Source: Candidatus Pantoea floridensis (lineage in GTDB: Bacteria > Pseudomonadota > Gammaproteobacteria > Enterobacterales > Enterobacteriaceae). From it: DNA of 64,000 bases. The stretch is taken from NCBI RefSeq assembly GCF_900215435.1, contig NZ_OCMY01000001.1, positions 1,922,001 to 1,986,000 on the forward strand. The letters run 5' to 3'. The position numbers and the translations under genes are program-made. Under the pieces are notes generated by a model, which worked only from the letters and a program-made list of their open reading frames with translations, searched no databases and was not told where the DNA came from. Position 1 is the first letter of the stretch, and every line of letters starts with the position of its first letter. Shown here one piece after another: positions 11,147 to 26,688 of this stretch.

Positions 11147-12076
11147 ATGAGCAAACGCGCAAAACTGGCCGTTCTCGGCAGCATTAATGCCGATCACATC
11201 CTTAACCTCACCCACTTTCCACGTCCGGGCGAAACGGTGATCGGGAAACAGTATCAAATTGCCTTTGGCGGCAAAGGGGCCAATCAGGCGGTGGCCGCTG
11301 GCCGTGCCGGTGCTGACATTGCCTTTATTGCCTGCGTCGGTGCCGATGATATTGGCGCACGCATTCGTCAGCAGCTGCAGCAGGATCGCATTGATACTGC
11401 GCCGGTCGAAATCGTTGCGGAAGAAGCCACCGGTGTAGCGATGATCTTCGTGAATGGCGAAGGCGAAAATAATATCGGCATTTATTCCGGCGCCAATGCA
11501 GCGCTGACGCCGGCTCGCGTTGCACACCATCAGCGGGTAATTGCCGATGCCGATGCGTTACTGATGCAGCTGGAATCACCGCTGGAAAGCGTACTGGCGG
11601 CGGCGAAAATTGCCCGTGAGCAGCATACCCAGGTCATTCTCAATCCCGCGCCGGCTACACAGCTTTCTAATGAGCTGCTCGGATTGATTGACATCATCAC
11701 GCCAAATGAAACCGAAGCAGAAATTCTCACCGGCATCGCGGTAAAGAACGATGAAGACGCAGCGCGTGCCGCGCAGGCATTGCATGCCAAAGGTATTGCT
11801 ACGGTGTTAATCACGTTAGGCCGTCGCGGCGTGTGGCTGAGTGAACAAGGAAACGGCGTGCGTATTCCGGGCTTCAGCGTGCAGGCCATCGATACCATCG
11901 CTGCGGGCGATACTTTTAACGGTGCGTTTATCACCGCGCGTCTGGAAGGTGTGGCGATGCATGATGCCGTGCGTTTCGCCCATGCCGCCGCGGCGATTGC
12001 GGTGACGCGTCCGGGCGCGCAGCCCTCAGTGCCGTGGCGCACTGAGATCGACGCCTTCCTGCAACAACAGGGCTAA
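11147..12076 (+). CDS. rbsK: RbsK, ribokinase
   Basis: Phosphorylates D-ribose to ribose-5-phosphate with ATP in the cytoplasm, feeding the pentose phosphate pathway. It is a PfkB-family kinase: the N-terminal motif [17 protein letters not shown] lies near residue 40 and the C-terminal signature [13 protein letters not shown] contains the catalytic Asp. Length 309 aa, equal to E. coli RbsK. It sits between rbsB and rbsR in the operon, with four bases between its stop and the rbsR start. Confidence 0.97.
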   Translation: MSKRAKLAVLGSINADHILNLTHFPRPGETVIGKQYQIAFGGKGANQAVAAGRAGADIAFIACVGADDIGARIRQQLQQDRIDTAPVEIVAEEATGVAMIFVNGEGENNIGIYSGANAALTPARVAHHQRVIADADALLMQLESPLESVLAAAKIAREQHTQVILNPAPATQLSNELLGLIDIITPNETEAEILTGIAVKNDEDAARAAQALHAKGIATVLITLGRRGVWLSEQGNGVRIPGFSVQAIDTIAAGDTFNGAFITARLEGVAMHDAVRFAHAAAAIAVTRPGAQPSVPWRTEIDAFLQQQG

Positions 12077-12080
12077 GCGC

Positions 12081-13073
12081 TTGGCTACCATGAAAGATGT
12101 CGCCCGCCTGGCGGGCGTCTCGACCTCCACCGTTTCGCACGTCATCAATAACAATCGCTTTGTTAGCGAACAGGTGCGGGAAAAGGTCGATCAGGCGATT
12201 CGCGAACTCAACTATGCGCCGTCCGCGCTGGCGCGCAGCCTGAAGATTAAGCAAACGCGCACCATTGGCATGTTGCTGACCGCCAGCAGCAACCCGTTTT
12301 ACTCCGAAGTGGTGCGCGGCGTGGAAAACAGCTGTTACGAACGCGGCTATAGCCTGATTCTGTGCAATACCGAAGGTGATGAAGAACGCATGAACCGCAG
12401 CCTCGAAACGCTGATGCAAAAGCGTGTCGATGGTTTGCTAATGATGTGTACCGAAACGCATCTGCCTTCAGCGGAGATCCTCAATCGTTATCCGTCGGTG
12501 CCGATGGTGATGATGGACTGGGCACCGTTTGAAGGACGGGGTGACATCATTCAGGATAACGCCCTGCTCGGCGGCGAACTGGCTACCCAGCATCTGATCG
12601 ATCGCGGCTATACGCGCATCGCGTGTATTGCGGGTCCACAGGATAAAACCCCGGCGCGTTTGCGTCTTGAGGGTTTCCATAAAGCGATGGTTAATAGCGG
12701 GTTGTTGGTACCGCCGGGCTATGTCGTTGATGGTGATTTTGAGTTTCAGGGCGGTTTTAACGCCATGAATCAATTACTGACTTTAGATTCGTTGCCTGAA
12801 GCGGTCTTTACCAGCAACGATGCGATGGCCGTTGGCGTCTATCACGCCTTGTTTCAGGCTGGATTGCGTGTGCCGCAGGATATTGCGGTGATGGGCTATG
12901 ACAACATCGAGCTGGCGCGTTACCTGACGCCGCCGCTCAGCACCGTCCATCAACCGAAAGATGAGCTCGGCGAACTGGCGATTGATACCTTGATACATCG
13001 CATGAGCGATCCCGACGCCAGTCAGCAAACGCTGGTGCTGACGCCGGAGCTGGTAGAACGTGGTTCGGTTTAA
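12081..13073 (+). CDS. rbsR: RbsR, LacI-family ribose operon repressor
   Basis: Represses rbsDACBKR in the absence of ribose. The N-terminal helix-turn-helix is [20 protein letters not shown] and the hinge helix [11 protein letters not shown]; a periplasmic-binding-protein-like effector domain follows. The TTG at 12081 gives [12 protein letters not shown] and 330 aa, the E. coli length; the ATG at 12090 is the alternative start. Its targets are the palindromes at 7171-7182 and 7246-7263. It is the last gene of the operon and its stop overlaps that of hsrA. Confidence 0.96.
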   Translation: MATMKDVARLAGVSTSTVSHVINNNRFVSEQVREKVDQAIRELNYAPSALARSLKIKQTRTIGMLLTASSNPFYSEVVRGVENSCYERGYSLILCNTEGDEERMNRSLETLMQKRVDGLLMMCTETHLPSAEILNRYPSVPMVMMDWAPFEGRGDIIQDNALLGGELATQHLIDRGYTRIACIAGPQDKTPARLRLEGFHKAMVNSGLLVPPGYVVDGDFEFQGGFNAMNQLLTLDSLPEAVFTSNDAMAVGVYHALFQAGLRVPQDIAVMGYDNIELARYLTPPLSTVHQPKDELGELAIDTLIHRMSDPDASQQTLVLTPELVERGSV

Positions 13074-14473
13074 ACCGCTTTTTTCTTTTTCTCGCGGTTG
13101 GCGATGAGATTTCGGCCATCGCCTGGACGCAACATCATAAAGGTAAAGGCCGACAACACGGTGACAACGCCCATCGTTAGGAAGGTGGCGTGGAATTGCT
13201 GCACGGTGGTCGTCTCGAAATCCTGATAAAAACGCAGCACTGCGGCGCTAACTGCCACACCAAAGCTGATCGACAGCTGCTGCGTGACTGCCAGCACACT
13301 GTTCCCCCCGCTGGCGTTCTCATCATTCAAATCTGCGAGCGTTATGGTGTTCATTGCGGTGAACTGTGTCGACATCGCCATACCCAAAATCAATAGCGCT
13401 GCCAGCAGCATAACTACGCTCCCGCCCGGTGATTGCAATGAGAACGTCGCGATGAGTACACCGATAATCATTGTGATGCCAACCAACGTACGGCGATAAC
13501 CGAGACGCCGAAGCACTTGCGTCACCGTGGATTTAGCCAGTATTGCGCCAATCGCGGTTGGTCCCATCATGCATCCTGCGATTATCGCAGGATAACCAAA
13601 GCCCACCTGTAACATCAGCGGCATCAGGAAGGGGATACAACCTGTACCCAGACGTGAGGCAATATTGCCAAGGATGCCGACCGAGAAGGTGCGGGTTTTG
13701 AACATGGGAAGATTGATCAGCGGTGCTGCATGACGCCGTGCATGCACAATATAAAGAAGCAGTAACACAATACCGCTTACTAACACCAATACGGCTTGCC
13801 ATGGCAACACGACGCGCTCGCCAAACAGTTCGATGCCAACGGAAATCAGCACAAGGCCCAAACCAAACAGCAGGAAGCCTAAAAAATCAAAGCGACGTTT
13901 TGGCGTGGTGAAGTCTGGCATATATTTACGCGCATAAAAGATGCCTGCGATGCCGATGGGAATGTTGATCAGGAATATCCAGTGCCAGCTGGCGTAGGTT
14001 ACCAGCAAGCCACCGAGCATCGGGCCGAGAATCGGTCCAACTAAACCCGGCATAGTGACGAAGTTCAAAACGGGTAGCAGTTCGCTACGCGGATAAGCAC
14101 GCAGCAGTGCCAGGCGCGCGACGGGCATCATCATTGCTCCGCCAATCCCTTGTATCACGCGTGAAATCACCAACATGCTCAGTGAGCCAGATAAGGCACA
14201 AGCCAGTGAACCCAAGGTAAACAGCGAAACGGCAAGAATGAAGATTTTGCGTGTGCCGTAGCGATCGGCCAGCCAGCCACTTACCGGGATCAGCATCGCT
14301 ACCGTTAACGTGTAACTGATGATGGCGGATTGCATGGCGAGTGGAGAGCGTTCAAGGCTGGTGGCAATAGCGGGAAGCGCAGTATTAAGGATGGTGGCGT
14401 CGAGGGCTTGCATGAAAAACGCCATGGCGGCGATCCAGGGCAAACCGGCCATACTGCGCGCGGAGCGAATCAT
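13070..14473 (-). CDS. hsrA: HsrA (YieO), MFS DHA2-type transporter
   Basis: Fourteen-helix major facilitator of the DHA2 drug/H+ antiporter family; the substrate is unknown. The conserved start [30 protein letters not shown], family motif A around [13 protein letters not shown] and motif C near [13 protein letters not shown] are visible. Length 467 aa (E. coli 475), with a basic C-terminus (REKKKKAV). It is convergent with rbsR (four-base stop overlap), as in E. coli. The yieP gene that separates hsrA from rrnC in E. coli is absent, so the rRNA promoter region follows directly. Confidence 0.93.
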   Translation of the reverse strand: MIRSARSMAGLPWIAAMAFFMQALDATILNTALPAIATSLERSPLAMQSAIISYTLTVAMLIPVSGWLADRYGTRKIFILAVSLFTLGSLACALSGSLSMLVISRVIQGIGGAMMMPVARLALLRAYPRSELLPVLNFVTMPGLVGPILGPMLGGLLVTYASWHWIFLINIPIGIAGIFYARKYMPDFTTPKRRFDFLGFLLFGLGLVLISVGIELFGERVVLPWQAVLVLVSGIVLLLLYIVHARRHAAPLINLPMFKTRTFSVGILGNIASRLGTGCIPFLMPLMLQVGFGYPAIIAGCMMGPTAIGAILAKSTVTQVLRRLGYRRTLVGITMIIGVLIATFSLQSPGGSVVMLLAALLILGMAMSTQFTAMNTITLADLNDENASGGNSVLAVTQQLSISFGVAVSAAVLRFYQDFETTTVQQFHATFLTMGVVTVLSAFTFMMLRPGDGRNLIANREKKKKAV

Positions 14474-15028
14474 TGAAAATCCTTCTCTAATAATTGTCAG
14501 CCTACAACAAAGTTAATTGCATTTGGCTAAACAGAATAGCATTGGAGTTTATGGTGGTGGCGCTGATTTATGTCACTGCATTGGCGATTTTGACTGATTC
14601 TTCAGCGAGAAATGTCTGTTTTTAACGCGTTCGTTTAAAAAAGAGGCGCTCAGTTATTTTTTTACAGGAAATGCTTGTCAGCTCCGAATAACTCCCTATA
14701 ATGCGCCACCACTGAGACGGCAAAGCGGCAACGCAGGCGGCTCAGCAGGGAGTGAAGAAATTCATCCCGCCGGATGAAAGCGCTGAAAAAAGTGTTTGAC
14801 TCTGAAGAGGGAAAGCGTAATATACGCCACCTCGCGACAGGCGGTTAACCCGCTGCTCGCAACGCTCTTTAACAATTTATCAGACAATCTGTGTGGGCAC
14901 TCGCAGGATTGATATCAGCGTCTTTGGACGCAACAAAATATCAAAGCCTCACGAGTGAACACATAATGAAATTCATTATGACGTTTTACAGATGAGCATC
15001 GCTGCACGTGTTGCAGCAAATCAAACTT
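14474..15028 (+). promoter_or_regulatory. rRNA operon leader: P1, P2 and boxA
   Basis: P1 has -35 TTGTCA (14675-14680) and -10 TATAAT (14697-14702), 16 bp apart, followed by GCGCCACC, a GC-rich discriminator typical of stringently controlled rRNA promoters. P2 has -35 TTGACT (14796-14801) and -10 TAATAT (14818-14823), again with 16-bp spacing. The antitermination boxA GCTCTTTAACAA is at 14864-14875. The AT-rich stretch upstream of P1 (14590-14670) is the expected UP element/Fis region, though I did not assign individual Fis sites. No protein gene lies in this interval. Confidence 0.92.
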
Positions 15029-16569
<1,541 letters not shown>

Positions 16570-16658
16570 CCTGAAGATACCTTCCCGCGCAGTGCTCACA
16601 CAGATTGTCTGATAGAAAAGTAATGAGCAAGACGGCTGCGAAGTCGTGACACTACCGT

Positions 16659-16733
16659 GTCCCCTTCGTCTAGCGGTTAGGACTCCGCCCTTTCACGGCG
16701 GCAACAGGGGTTCGAATCCCCTAGGGGACGCCA
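16659..16733 (+). tRNA. gltU: tRNA-Glu (UUC) in the 16S-23S spacer
   Basis: A 75-nt cloverleaf with encoded CCA: acceptor GTCCCCT/AGGGGAC, anticodon stem CCGCC/GGCGG with loop CTTTCAC and anticodon TTC at 16692-16694, and T loop GGTTCGAATCC. In E. coli the spacer tRNA-Glu type belongs to rrnB, rrnC, rrnE and rrnG, whereas rrnA, rrnD and rrnH carry Ile and Ala. The symbol is borrowed from the E. coli rrnC copy. Confidence 0.97.
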
Positions 16734-16806
16734 CTTGCTTGGTGACAGGTGAAAGGTGTCTCCACGACGTATCTCAAAACTGACGTAACCGTCATGTTTG
16801 AGATAC

Positions 16807-16818
16807 TGCTCTTTAACA
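16807..16818 (+). promoter_or_regulatory. boxA of the 16S-23S spacer
   Basis: TGCTCTTTAACA, the antitermination element that loads the Nus/SuhB complex before 23S transcription; it repeats the leader boxA. The remaining spacer (16570-16658 and 16734-16947) shows no other gene. Confidence 0.85.
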
Positions 16819-16947
16819 ATCCGGAACAAGCTGAAAATTGAAACGACGTGTTGGTTCATTTCTCCGTAATAAGAAATGAATAACAACATGTTCGAGTCTC
16901 TCAAATGCTTGCAGTCTGCAGCGTTGCAAAACGCCTGTGGGTTGTGA

Positions 16948-19854
<2,907 letters not shown>

Positions 19855-19954
19855 ACAACGCCAGAGGCGTTTTGGTGAGAGAGACCAGAGATTTTCAGCT
19901 TGTTTATGGATTGGTTTGCGGTGCCTGACAGGGCTTCGTGAACGAAACAGAATT

Positions 19955-20074
19955 TGCCTGGCGGCTTTAGCGCGGTGGTCCCACCTGACCCCATGCCGAA
20001 CTCAGAAGTGAAACGCCGTAGCGCCGATGGTAGTGTGGGGCCTCCCCATGCGAGAGTAGGGAACTGCCAGGCAT
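19955..20074 (+). rRNA. rrf: 5S ribosomal RNA
   Basis: 120 nt from TGCCTGGCGG to CTGCCAGGCAT, with pairing ends, 100 bp after 23S. No tRNA follows it, unlike E. coli rrnC, which has tRNA-Asp and tRNA-Trp distal to 5S. Confidence 0.98.
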
Positions 20075-20087
20075 CAATTAGGTGAAG

Positions 20088-20117
20088 AAGCCCCGAACGA
20101 AAGTTCGGGGCTTTTTT
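20088..20117 (+). terminator. rRNA operon terminator
   Basis: AAGCCCCGAAC and GTTCGGGGCTT form an 11-bp stem with a short AAA-type loop followed by a run of T, 14 bp after 5S. Confidence 0.93.
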
Positions 20118-20164
20118 ACGTCCAGTGAATAGCAAAACCAGCTAAAACAACATCTACCTCCATA

Positions 20165-20662
20165 TTATTTCAGCCATTCAACAATAAAATCAGCAACCCT
20201 TTGCGGCTGGTTAATATCTAAAAGAGGCAATTTGATCTCTAAATCTTCGTCAGTGGCGATTGCGATCACATGACTATCGAGTAAATCTTCAATCTCTCCC
20301 TTAACACCACGCCGCCAAAGCGCAATTTTAGGTACCGGCTCATCTTTGAAACCTTCGACCAGTACCAAATCCAGCGTTGAAAGCTCCATTCTGGATGCTA
20401 ATGCCACGAGATTAAGTGGCTGATTAGGCGTTTCAGACATCAAAGCCCATCGCTGATTACTGGCGACAATAACCTGATCCGCTCCAGCCTTGCGCAGCAA
20501 ATAGCTGTCTTTTCCCGGCGTATCAATATCCATTTGATGATGCGTATGCTTAATCAATCCCGATCGTATCCCTTGCGCCTTTAGCAGCGGAATGACTTTT
20601 TCAAGGAGTGTGGTTTTCCCGGTTCCGCTCCAGGCAGTAAATGCCAGCAAGGGCACGTTCAT
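20165..20662 (-). CDS. mobB: MobB, molybdopterin-guanine dinucleotide biosynthesis adaptor
   Basis: GTP-binding accessory protein of bis-MGD cofactor synthesis, stimulating but not essential to MobA in E. coli. The P-loop is WSGTGKTTLLEK near residue 12, followed by IKHTHHQMDIDTPGKDS. Length 165 aa (E. coli about 170-175). It is the second gene of mobA-mobB, its ATG overlapping the mobA stop (ATGA). Its location directly after a 5S gene is the E. coli rrnA arrangement. Confidence 0.94.
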   Translation of the reverse strand: MNVPLLAFTAWSGTGKTTLLEKVIPLLKAQGIRSGLIKHTHHQMDIDTPGKDSYLLRKAGADQVIVASNQRWALMSETPNQPLNLVALASRMELSTLDLVLVEGFKDEPVPKIALWRRGVKGEIEDLLDSHVIAIATDEDLEIKLPLLDINQPQRVADFIVEWLK

Positions 20663-21234
20663 GGCAAAGTTTCCTCATTTGCTAAATCGTCCGGCGTATT
20701 AATATTACGGAAGGATGATTCTGGGTCTAAAAATTCAACTGGATGTCCACCATGCTCACGTAAAAACTGCATGAGACGTCGCTCACCGCGCAGCAGCCAG
20801 GCCTCAAGCTCATCCGCTAGCGAGCAATTGACCAGTGCCAAAGCGGGGTGGTCGCGCTGTGAAGATTTCACCCACACCGCAGGTGCTGTCCCTCGTTGCT
20901 GCCATAAACGATCAACAAAATCGTGTGGAAGCCACGGGGTATCACAAGCAGAGAAAGCCACCCATTCAGTTTTACTGTGGCGCAGTCCGCTGAGCATGCC
21001 GGCCAGCGGTCCGGGATAATCCGGCATTGAATCTGTAACAACCTGACAACCACTTGCCTGATAGCGATCAATGTTACGGTTGGCACTTATCAACACAATA
21101 TTGACCTGCGGTCGCAATTTCCGCAAAACGTGCTGATAAAGCGGTTGTCCCTGTAGCACCAGCAACCCTTTATCCTGTCCACCCATACGGTTGCCTTGCC
21201 CACCTGCGAGGATCACGCCGGTAAATGCTGTCAT
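20659..21234 (-). CDS. mobA: MobA, molybdenum cofactor guanylyltransferase
   Basis: Transfers GMP from GTP to molybdopterin to make the MGD cofactor of enzymes such as nitrate and formate dehydrogenases. The N-terminal nucleotide-binding loop VILAGGQGNRMGGQDKGLL is intact, with VAFSACDTPWLP providing the metal Asp. Length 191 aa (E. coli 194). First gene of mobAB, divergent from yihD with about 70 bp between. Confidence 0.96.
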   Translation of the reverse strand: MTAFTGVILAGGQGNRMGGQDKGLLVLQGQPLYQHVLRKLRPQVNIVLISANRNIDRYQASGCQVVTDSMPDYPGPLAGMLSGLRHSKTEWVAFSACDTPWLPHDFVDRLWQQRGTAPAVWVKSSQRDHPALALVNCSLADELEAWLLRGERRLMQFLREHGGHPVEFLDPESSFRNINTPDDLANEETLP

Positions 21235-21303
21235 CTTCGTCTCCTTGCTTCATTCTGGACGATACTTACATAGCGGCAGCGTACCACTTGCATAAAGGAA
21301 TCC

Positions 21304-21582
21304 ATGATGAAATACCACCGTCTAAATGAACTGCTTGAACTCCTGCAGCCTGCATGGCAAAAGGATTCCGATCTCAACTTGTTGGCATTTTTACAAAAAC
21401 TGGCGCAAGAATCTGGTTTCAGTGGCCCATTAAGTGAATTAACGGATGATGTATTGATTTACCATCTCAAAATGCGAGAAGCAGGTAGTGATGCAGAGAT
21501 CCCCGGACTAAAAAAGGATTATGAAGTGGACTTCAAAACCGCGCTATTACGAGCACGCGGTGTGATTAAGGATGATGAGTAG
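21304..21582 (+). CDS. yihD: YihD, DUF1040 family protein
   Basis: Conserved small enterobacterial protein of unknown function, upstream of srkA-dsbA as in E. coli. It has 92 aa here (91 from the second ATG at 21307; E. coli 89). The core [30 protein letters not shown] and the C-terminus [23 protein letters not shown] are strongly conserved. No signal peptide or membrane segment. It lies 43 bp from srkA and could be cotranscribed. Confidence 0.9.
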   Translation: MMKYHRLNELLELLQPAWQKDSDLNLLAFLQKLAQESGFSGPLSELTDDVLIYHLKMREAGSDAEIPGLKKDYEVDFKTALLRARGVIKDDE

Positions 21583-21625
21583 TGTTATCCTTGCGCATTA
21601 ATAGCAAAGGTAACACACAGGCAAA

Positions 21626-22615
21626 ATGATGAGCGAAGCCGCCTTTAATTTCCAGACGCTGAATCCCGATGTCATTCTAGATGCTCTTTGGGACGCGGGT
21701 CTGCGTGTCGAATCAGGCTTAACAGCCCTCAACAGCTACGAAAACCGCGTCTATCAATTTAGCGATGATGAGAAGCGACGCTACGTGGCGAAATTTTATC
21801 GTCCGCAGCGCTGGAGTGAACAACAAATCCTTGAAGAACATCAATTCACTCATGATCTGTTGGCCGATGAAGTGCCGGTAGCCGCACCGCTGAGCCTCAA
21901 GGGGAGCACGCTTAATCATCATGCCGGATTTATGTACGCGGTCTTCCCCAGCTTGGGTGGGCGGCAGTATGAAACTGACAATGAGGAACAGATGGAATGG
22001 GTTGGCCGCTTTCTTGGGCGAATTCATCAAACTGGCAGACAAAGTCCGTTTCAACAGCGCCCAACATTTGGACTGGAAGAGTATGTACTTCACCCGCGTT
22101 GTGAGCTGGAGCAAAGCGCATTAGTACCGACTTCTCTCAAAGATTCACTGCTTGCCGCCGTTGATAAGCTAGCCGCGACACTGCAGCAGCGTTGGCACAC
22201 CGAATGGCAGCCGCTCAGGTTGCACGGCGACTGTCATCCAGGCAATATTTTGTGGCGTGAAGGCCCAATGTTTGTCGATCTTGATGATGCGCGCAGCGGA
22301 CCGGCAGTGCAGGATTTATGGATGCTGATCAATGGCGATCGTCAGGAACAGTTGATTCAATGGGATATTTTGCTGGAAGCTTACAATGAATTCGGCGATT
22401 TCGATTTACATGAATTGTCACTGATTGAGCCTTTACGCGCTATGCGCATGGTTTATTATTTGGCCTGGGTGGTACGCCGCTGGCAGGACCCCGCATTTCC
22501 GCGCGCCTTTCCCTGGATGACAGATGAGGATTTTTGGCGCCGGCAGATTGGATTATTTATCGAGCAGGAAAGGCTGTTACACGAACCGCCGTTGCAGCTT
22601 AGCCCGCAATATTAA
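21626..22615 (+). CDS. srkA: SrkA (RdoA/YihE), stress response kinase A
   Basis: Cytoplasmic Ser/Thr kinase with an aminoglycoside phosphotransferase-like fold; in E. coli it counters MazEF-related death and belongs to the Cpx regulon with dsbA. Catalytic loop [14 protein letters not shown] (about residue 200) and metal-binding FVDLDDA are intact. Length 329 aa (E. coli 328); the second ATG at 21629 gives 328. It is 26 bp upstream of dsbA, so the pair is probably cotranscribed. Confidence 0.95.
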   Translation: MMSEAAFNFQTLNPDVILDALWDAGLRVESGLTALNSYENRVYQFSDDEKRRYVAKFYRPQRWSEQQILEEHQFTHDLLADEVPVAAPLSLKGSTLNHHAGFMYAVFPSLGGRQYETDNEEQMEWVGRFLGRIHQTGRQSPFQQRPTFGLEEYVLHPRCELEQSALVPTSLKDSLLAAVDKLAATLQQRWHTEWQPLRLHGDCHPGNILWREGPMFVDLDDARSGPAVQDLWMLINGDRQEQLIQWDILLEAYNEFGDFDLHELSLIEPLRAMRMVYYLAWVVRRWQDPAFPRAFPWMTDEDFWRRQIGLFIEQERLLHEPPLQLSPQY

Positions 22616-22641
22616 TGAAGTACTCAGGAGATAGTTTCACG

Positions 22642-23271
22642 ATGAAAAAGATCATGTTTGCGCTGGTAGGTCTAATGCTGGCATTTGGCGCCTCAGCGGC
22701 ACAGTTCACTGATGGTAAGCAGTTTAATACTCTGCCAAAACCAGTGGCAGGTGAGCCGCAGGTTCTGGAGTTCTTCTCCTTCTTCTGCCCGCATTGCTAC
22801 CAGTTCGAACGCGTTTATCACGTGAGCGATGCAGTGAAAAAGAACCTGCCGGCTGACACTAAAGTGACGAAATACCACGTTGATTTCCTTGGTGGCCAAT
22901 TCGGTCCAATCGTTACTCAGGCATGGGCTGTTGCAATGGCGCTGGGCGTAGAAAGCAAAGTAACTGCACCGATATTCGACGGTATTCAGAAGACCCAAAC
23001 CGTGACCGATGCAGCGAGCCTGAAAGAGACCTTTATTAAAGCAGCCGGTATTTCTTCTGAAGATTACGATGCTGCGTGGAATAGCTTCGCAGTAAAAGCG
23101 CTGGTTGCTCAGCAACAGAAAGCCGCTGCGGATGTCAATCTTCAAGGTGTGCCAGCGATCTTTGTTAACGGCAAATACATGGTTAACAACGGTGGGTTAG
23201 ACACCAGCTCAATGGACAATTTCGTTGCCGATTACGCCAACGTAGTGAAGTTCCTGGTTGAAAAGAAGTAA
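22642..23271 (+). CDS. dsbA: DsbA, periplasmic thiol:disulfide oxidoreductase
   Basis: Introduces disulfide bonds into exported proteins and is reoxidised by DsbB; the fimbrial subunits and chaperone encoded at the right end of this window are typical substrates. The signal peptide [19 protein letters not shown] precedes AQFTDGKQF. The active site CPHC is at residues 49-52 of the precursor and the cis-proline loop is GVPAIF. The ATG at 22642 gives 209 aa (E. coli 208); an in-frame ATG at 22615 would place nine residues before the signal and is rejected. Confidence 0.97.
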   Translation: MKKIMFALVGLMLAFGASAAQFTDGKQFNTLPKPVAGEPQVLEFFSFFCPHCYQFERVYHVSDAVKKNLPADTKVTKYHVDFLGGQFGPIVTQAWAVAMALGVESKVTAPIFDGIQKTQTVTDAASLKETFIKAAGISSEDYDAAWNSFAVKALVAQQQKAAADVNLQGVPAIFVNGKYMVNNGGLDTSSMDNFVADYANVVKFLVEKK

Positions 23272-23283
23272 TTTAGCCTAATA

Positions 23284-23310
23284 AAAATGCCGACATTGTC
23301 GGCATTTTTA
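23284..23310 (+). terminator. dsbA terminator
   Basis: AAAAATGCCGACA and TGTCGGCATTTTT form a short GC stem flanked by A and T runs, 13 bp after the dsbA stop. Confidence 0.9.
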
Positions 23311-23361
23311 TTTTATATATCGCCTTGTTATTCTCTCGTCTCGATTATTCCCCTTCACTAA

Positions 23362-23512
23362 ATATCCACATGGACGATCGTCTTTTCATTTTGGTGCGTT
23401 AAGTCGCAAAAACTAAATAACCATTTGATTTTAATCAGGTTGTGAAATAAATATAATTACAATTAACGGAAATAACAATACGTTATGATTTTTACGCACA
23501 AACTTATCCACA
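23362..23512 (+). promoter_or_regulatory. dsbA-polA intergenic region with DnaA boxes
   Basis: The interval 23311-23642 has no gene. It holds a perfect DnaA box TTATCCACA at 23504-23512 and a one-mismatch copy ATATCCACA at 23362-23370. DnaA has been reported to stimulate polA expression in E. coli, so these boxes fit that control. In E. coli, yihF and yihG lie between dsbA and polA; both are missing. An AT-rich segment (23400-23500) probably carries the polA promoter, but no -35/-10 pair stands out. Confidence 0.6.
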
Positions 23513-23642
23513 ACCCGATCCTTGCGATCGGCCCCGCGTAACGATGAAAAAGATCCTGACATCTCTGAGCGCATTCAACATTCTCCTCCGGTTGTGGCAT
23601 CCTTATAGCCCTCAATCATCGCAACGAAGAAAATACGAACCT

Positions 23643-26432
23643 ATGGCGCAAATTGCAGAAAACCCCCTGATTCTGGTCGACGGCTCATCTTATCTATACC
23701 GTGCATATCATGCCTTTCCGCCGCTAACGAACAGTGCGGGCGAGCCAACTGGCGCCATGTACGGTGTGCTCAACATGCTCAAAAGCTTGCTGATGCAGTA
23801 TCAACCCAGCCATGTGGCTGTGGTCTTCGATGCCAAAGGGAAAACCTTCCGCGATGAGTTATTTGAGCACTACAAATCGCATCGTCCACCTATGCCGGAT
23901 GATCTGCGTGCGCAGATTGAGCCTCTGCATGAAATGGTGAAAGCGATGGGCCTGCCGCTGTTAGCGGTATCTGGCGTTGAGGCAGATGACGTCATCGGTA
24001 CGCTGGCACAGCAGGCGGAAAAACTGGGTCGTCCGGTACTGATTAGCACCGGTGATAAAGACATGGCGCAGCTGGTGACGCCGGCGATTACGCTGATTAA
24101 CACCATGACGAATACCGTGCTAGGTCCGGAAGAGGTTGAGCAAAAATATGGCGTGCCACCGGAATTGATTATCGATTTTCTCGCCATGATGGGTGACAGT
24201 TCAGATAACATCCCTGGCGTGCCGGGCGTGGGTGAGAAGACTGCCCAAGCCTTGCTGCAGGGGTTAGGCGGGATGCAATCAATTTACGATAATCTCGACA
24301 AAGTGGCCGAGCTCTCCTTCCGCGGTGCGAAAACCATGGCGGCGAAACTGGAACAGAATCGTGAAGTGGCCTTCCTTTCTTATCAGCTGGCAACGATCAA
24401 AACTGACGTTGAACTTGACCTAACCTGCGATCAACTTACGGTCAATGAACCGGACGTGGTCGCACTGCAAACGTTATTCAGCCGGTTTGAATTCAAACGC
24501 TGGATCGCTGATTTGCAGGATGGATCCTGGCTACAGGGTAAAAAGAGCAATATTCAGGCCCAGAAAACCCAGCTTAATGAGCCTGCCACACCTGCAGTGG
24601 AAACCACCAGCGTACTCTCCGCGGATGGCTACGTTACCATTCTCGATGAGGCGACATTTGCTGAGTGGTTGCAGAAGCTGAAAAGCGCCGAGCTGTTCGC
24701 TTTCGATCTGGAAACCGATTCACTGGATACGCTCAGTGCCAACATTGTTGGTATTGCTTTTGCCGTTGCACCGGGAGAAGCGGCATATCTACCGGTTGGC
24801 CATGATTATCTTGATGCACCAGACCAGCTTGACCGTAGCGACGTAATGAAACAGCTGAAACCCTTGCTGGAAGATGGCAAAGCGGCAAAGGTTGGGCAGA
24901 ACCTTAAATATGATCGCGGCGTGTTGAAGAATTACGATATTGAGCTGAACGGCATCAAGTTCGACACCATGCTGGAGTCCTATTGCCTCAACAGCGTGGG
25001 AGGTAAACATGATATGGATAGCCTGGCCGCACGCTGGCTGAACCATAAAACGGTGACCTTTGAAGAGATCGCAGGAAAAGGGAAAAACCAGCTCACCTTC
25101 AACCAGATCGCCATTGAGCAAGCAGGGCACTATGCTGCTGAAGACGCGGATGTCACCCTGCAACTGCATTTGAAAATGTGGGCGAAGCTGGAGCCTGAAG
25201 CCGGGCCGAAGAAGGTATTTGAAGAGATTGAAATGCCTTTGTTAAAGGTCATCTCGCGCATTGAACGCAATGGCGTGCTGATTGATCAAAACATTCTGGC
25301 AAAACACTCTCAGGAACTTACCACCCGCGTGGCGGAACTGGAGCTAAAGGCTCATGAGCTGGCGGGCGAGCCATTTAATCTCTCATCACCTAAGCAGCTG
25401 CAAACCATTCTGTTTGAAAAGCAGGGTATTAAGCCGACGAAAAAAACCCCCGGCGGCGCCCCTTCCACCAGTGAAGAAGTGTTGGCCGAACTGGCGCTGG
25501 ATTATCCGTTGCCGAAGGTCATCCTCGAGCATCGCGGTCTCTCCAAGCTAAAATCGACCTATACCGACAAGCTGCCGCAGATGATCAATCCGGTAACGGG
25601 TCGCGTGCATACGTCCTATCATCAGGCGGTAACGGCGACGGGGCGACTCTCTTCCACCGATCCTAACTTGCAAAATATCCCTGTGCGCAACGAAGAAGGC
25701 CGCCGTATTCGCCAGGCGTTTATTGCTGGGCCGGGCAATATTATTGTTGCTGCGGACTATTCACAGATTGAGCTGCGTATTATGGCGCATCTGTCGCAAG
25801 ATAAAGGCTTGCTGGAGGCCTTTGCACAAGGGGAAGACATCCACCGTGCGACTGCGGCAGAAGTGTTTGGCGTCACGCTCAGTAAGGTTTCTGGCGAGCA
25901 GCGTCGCAGTGCTAAAGCCATCAACTTTGGGCTGATCTACGGGATGAGCGCTTTTGGCCTTTCACGTCAGTTGAATATTGGCGCGGGCGAGGCGAAGAAA
26001 TACATGGACCTCTACTTTGAACGTTATCCGGGCGTGCTGCGCTATATGGAAGAGACGCGTTCAAAAGCAGCCGAAAAAGGCTATGTCGAAACGCTCGATG
26101 GTCGTCGTCTATGGTTGCCGGATATCACCTCCAGCAATGCGATCCGTCGTAAAGCTGCCGAACGCGCTGCAATCAACGCCCCAATGCAAGGCACGGCTGC
26201 AGATATCATCAAGCGTGCCATGATTGCGGTAGATGGTTGGCTGTTAGAGCAAAAGGACGATGCTGTACGGATGATTATGCAGGTCCACGATGAACTGGTG
26301 TTTGAGATCCGCAGCGATGCGGTGGACGGCGCCATAAAGACCATCCGTGCACTGATGGAAAACAGCATGAAGCTGGATGTGCCGTTGCAGGTTGAAGTTG
26401 GAACCGGTGATAACTGGGATGAGGCACACTGA
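23643..26432 (+). CDS. polA: PolA, DNA polymerase I
   Basis: Replaces Okazaki primers and fills repair gaps. Domains in order: 5'-3' exonuclease (residues 1 to about 320, with [23 protein letters not shown] and [11 protein letters not shown]); 3'-5' proofreading (FDLETDSLD near 350); and polymerase, with motif [13 protein letters not shown], motif [17 protein letters not shown] and motif [11 protein letters not shown]. The ATG at 23643 gives 929 aa (E. coli 928) and starts [27 protein letters not shown]. The frame stays open for 33 codons upstream to an ATG at 23544; no homology supports that extension. Confidence 0.97.
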   Translation: MAQIAENPLILVDGSSYLYRAYHAFPPLTNSAGEPTGAMYGVLNMLKSLLMQYQPSHVAVVFDAKGKTFRDELFEHYKSHRPPMPDDLRAQIEPLHEMVKAMGLPLLAVSGVEADDVIGTLAQQAEKLGRPVLISTGDKDMAQLVTPAITLINTMTNTVLGPEEVEQKYGVPPELIIDFLAMMGDSSDNIPGVPGVGEKTAQALLQGLGGMQSIYDNLDKVAELSFRGAKTMAAKLEQNREVAFLSYQLATIKTDVELDLTCDQLTVNEPDVVALQTLFSRFEFKRWIADLQDGSWLQGKKSNIQAQKTQLNEPATPAVETTSVLSADGYVTILDEATFAEWLQKLKSAELFAFDLETDSLDTLSANIVGIAFAVAPGEAAYLPVGHDYLDAPDQLDRSDVMKQLKPLLEDGKAAKVGQNLKYDRGVLKNYDIELNGIKFDTMLESYCLNSVGGKHDMDSLAARWLNHKTVTFEEIAGKGKNQLTFNQIAIEQAGHYAAEDADVTLQLHLKMWAKLEPEAGPKKVFEEIEMPLLKVISRIERNGVLIDQNILAKHSQELTTRVAELELKAHELAGEPFNLSSPKQLQTILFEKQGIKPTKKTPGGAPSTSEEVLAELALDYPLPKVILEHRGLSKLKSTYTDKLPQMINPVTGRVHTSYHQAVTATGRLSSTDPNLQNIPVRNEEGRRIRQAFIAGPGNIIVAADYSQIELRIMAHLSQDKGLLEAFAQGEDIHRATAAEVFGVTLSKVSGEQRRSAKAINFGLIYGMSAFGLSRQLNIGAGEAKKYMDLYFERYPGVLRYMEETRSKAAEKGYVETLDGRRLWLPDITSSNAIRRKAAERAAINAPMQGTAADIIKRAMIAVDGWLLEQKDDAVRMIMQVHDELVFEIRSDAVDGAIKTIRALMENSMKLDVPLQVEVGTGDNWDEAH

Positions 26433-26688
26433 TGCTGCCAGTCAGCGGCAAATGTCAGCCGCTGACACCATCATAAGAAAAAAGTTTACTTAATCGGTTC
26501 AGCCACGTCGCAAAGCGGCCTTCAGGATACGCGTTTTGTAACTGCCTAACGGCTAAGCATTTTTTTAGTAATTAAACTACATCGCACGCGTGAAAGTGTG
26601 ATGAGCTTAGTAAAAAAGATGCCAAACTCTGAAAGTTAGCAACAAAAAACCCTTTGTAGGGCGCAGAAAATCAGGTAGAGTTTATCGC

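Noticed and set aside
10321..11184. Long antisense reading frames (287 and 266 codons) opposite rbsB
   Set aside because: They are mirror frames of a highly codon-biased gene; the plus strand encodes a full-length RbsB with signal peptide, and the antisense products resemble no protein.
23544..23642. [12 protein letters not shown]... as signal peptide of a longer PolA
   Set aside because: DNA polymerase I is cytoplasmic and the ATG at 23643 matches the family start; kept only as an open question in the findings.
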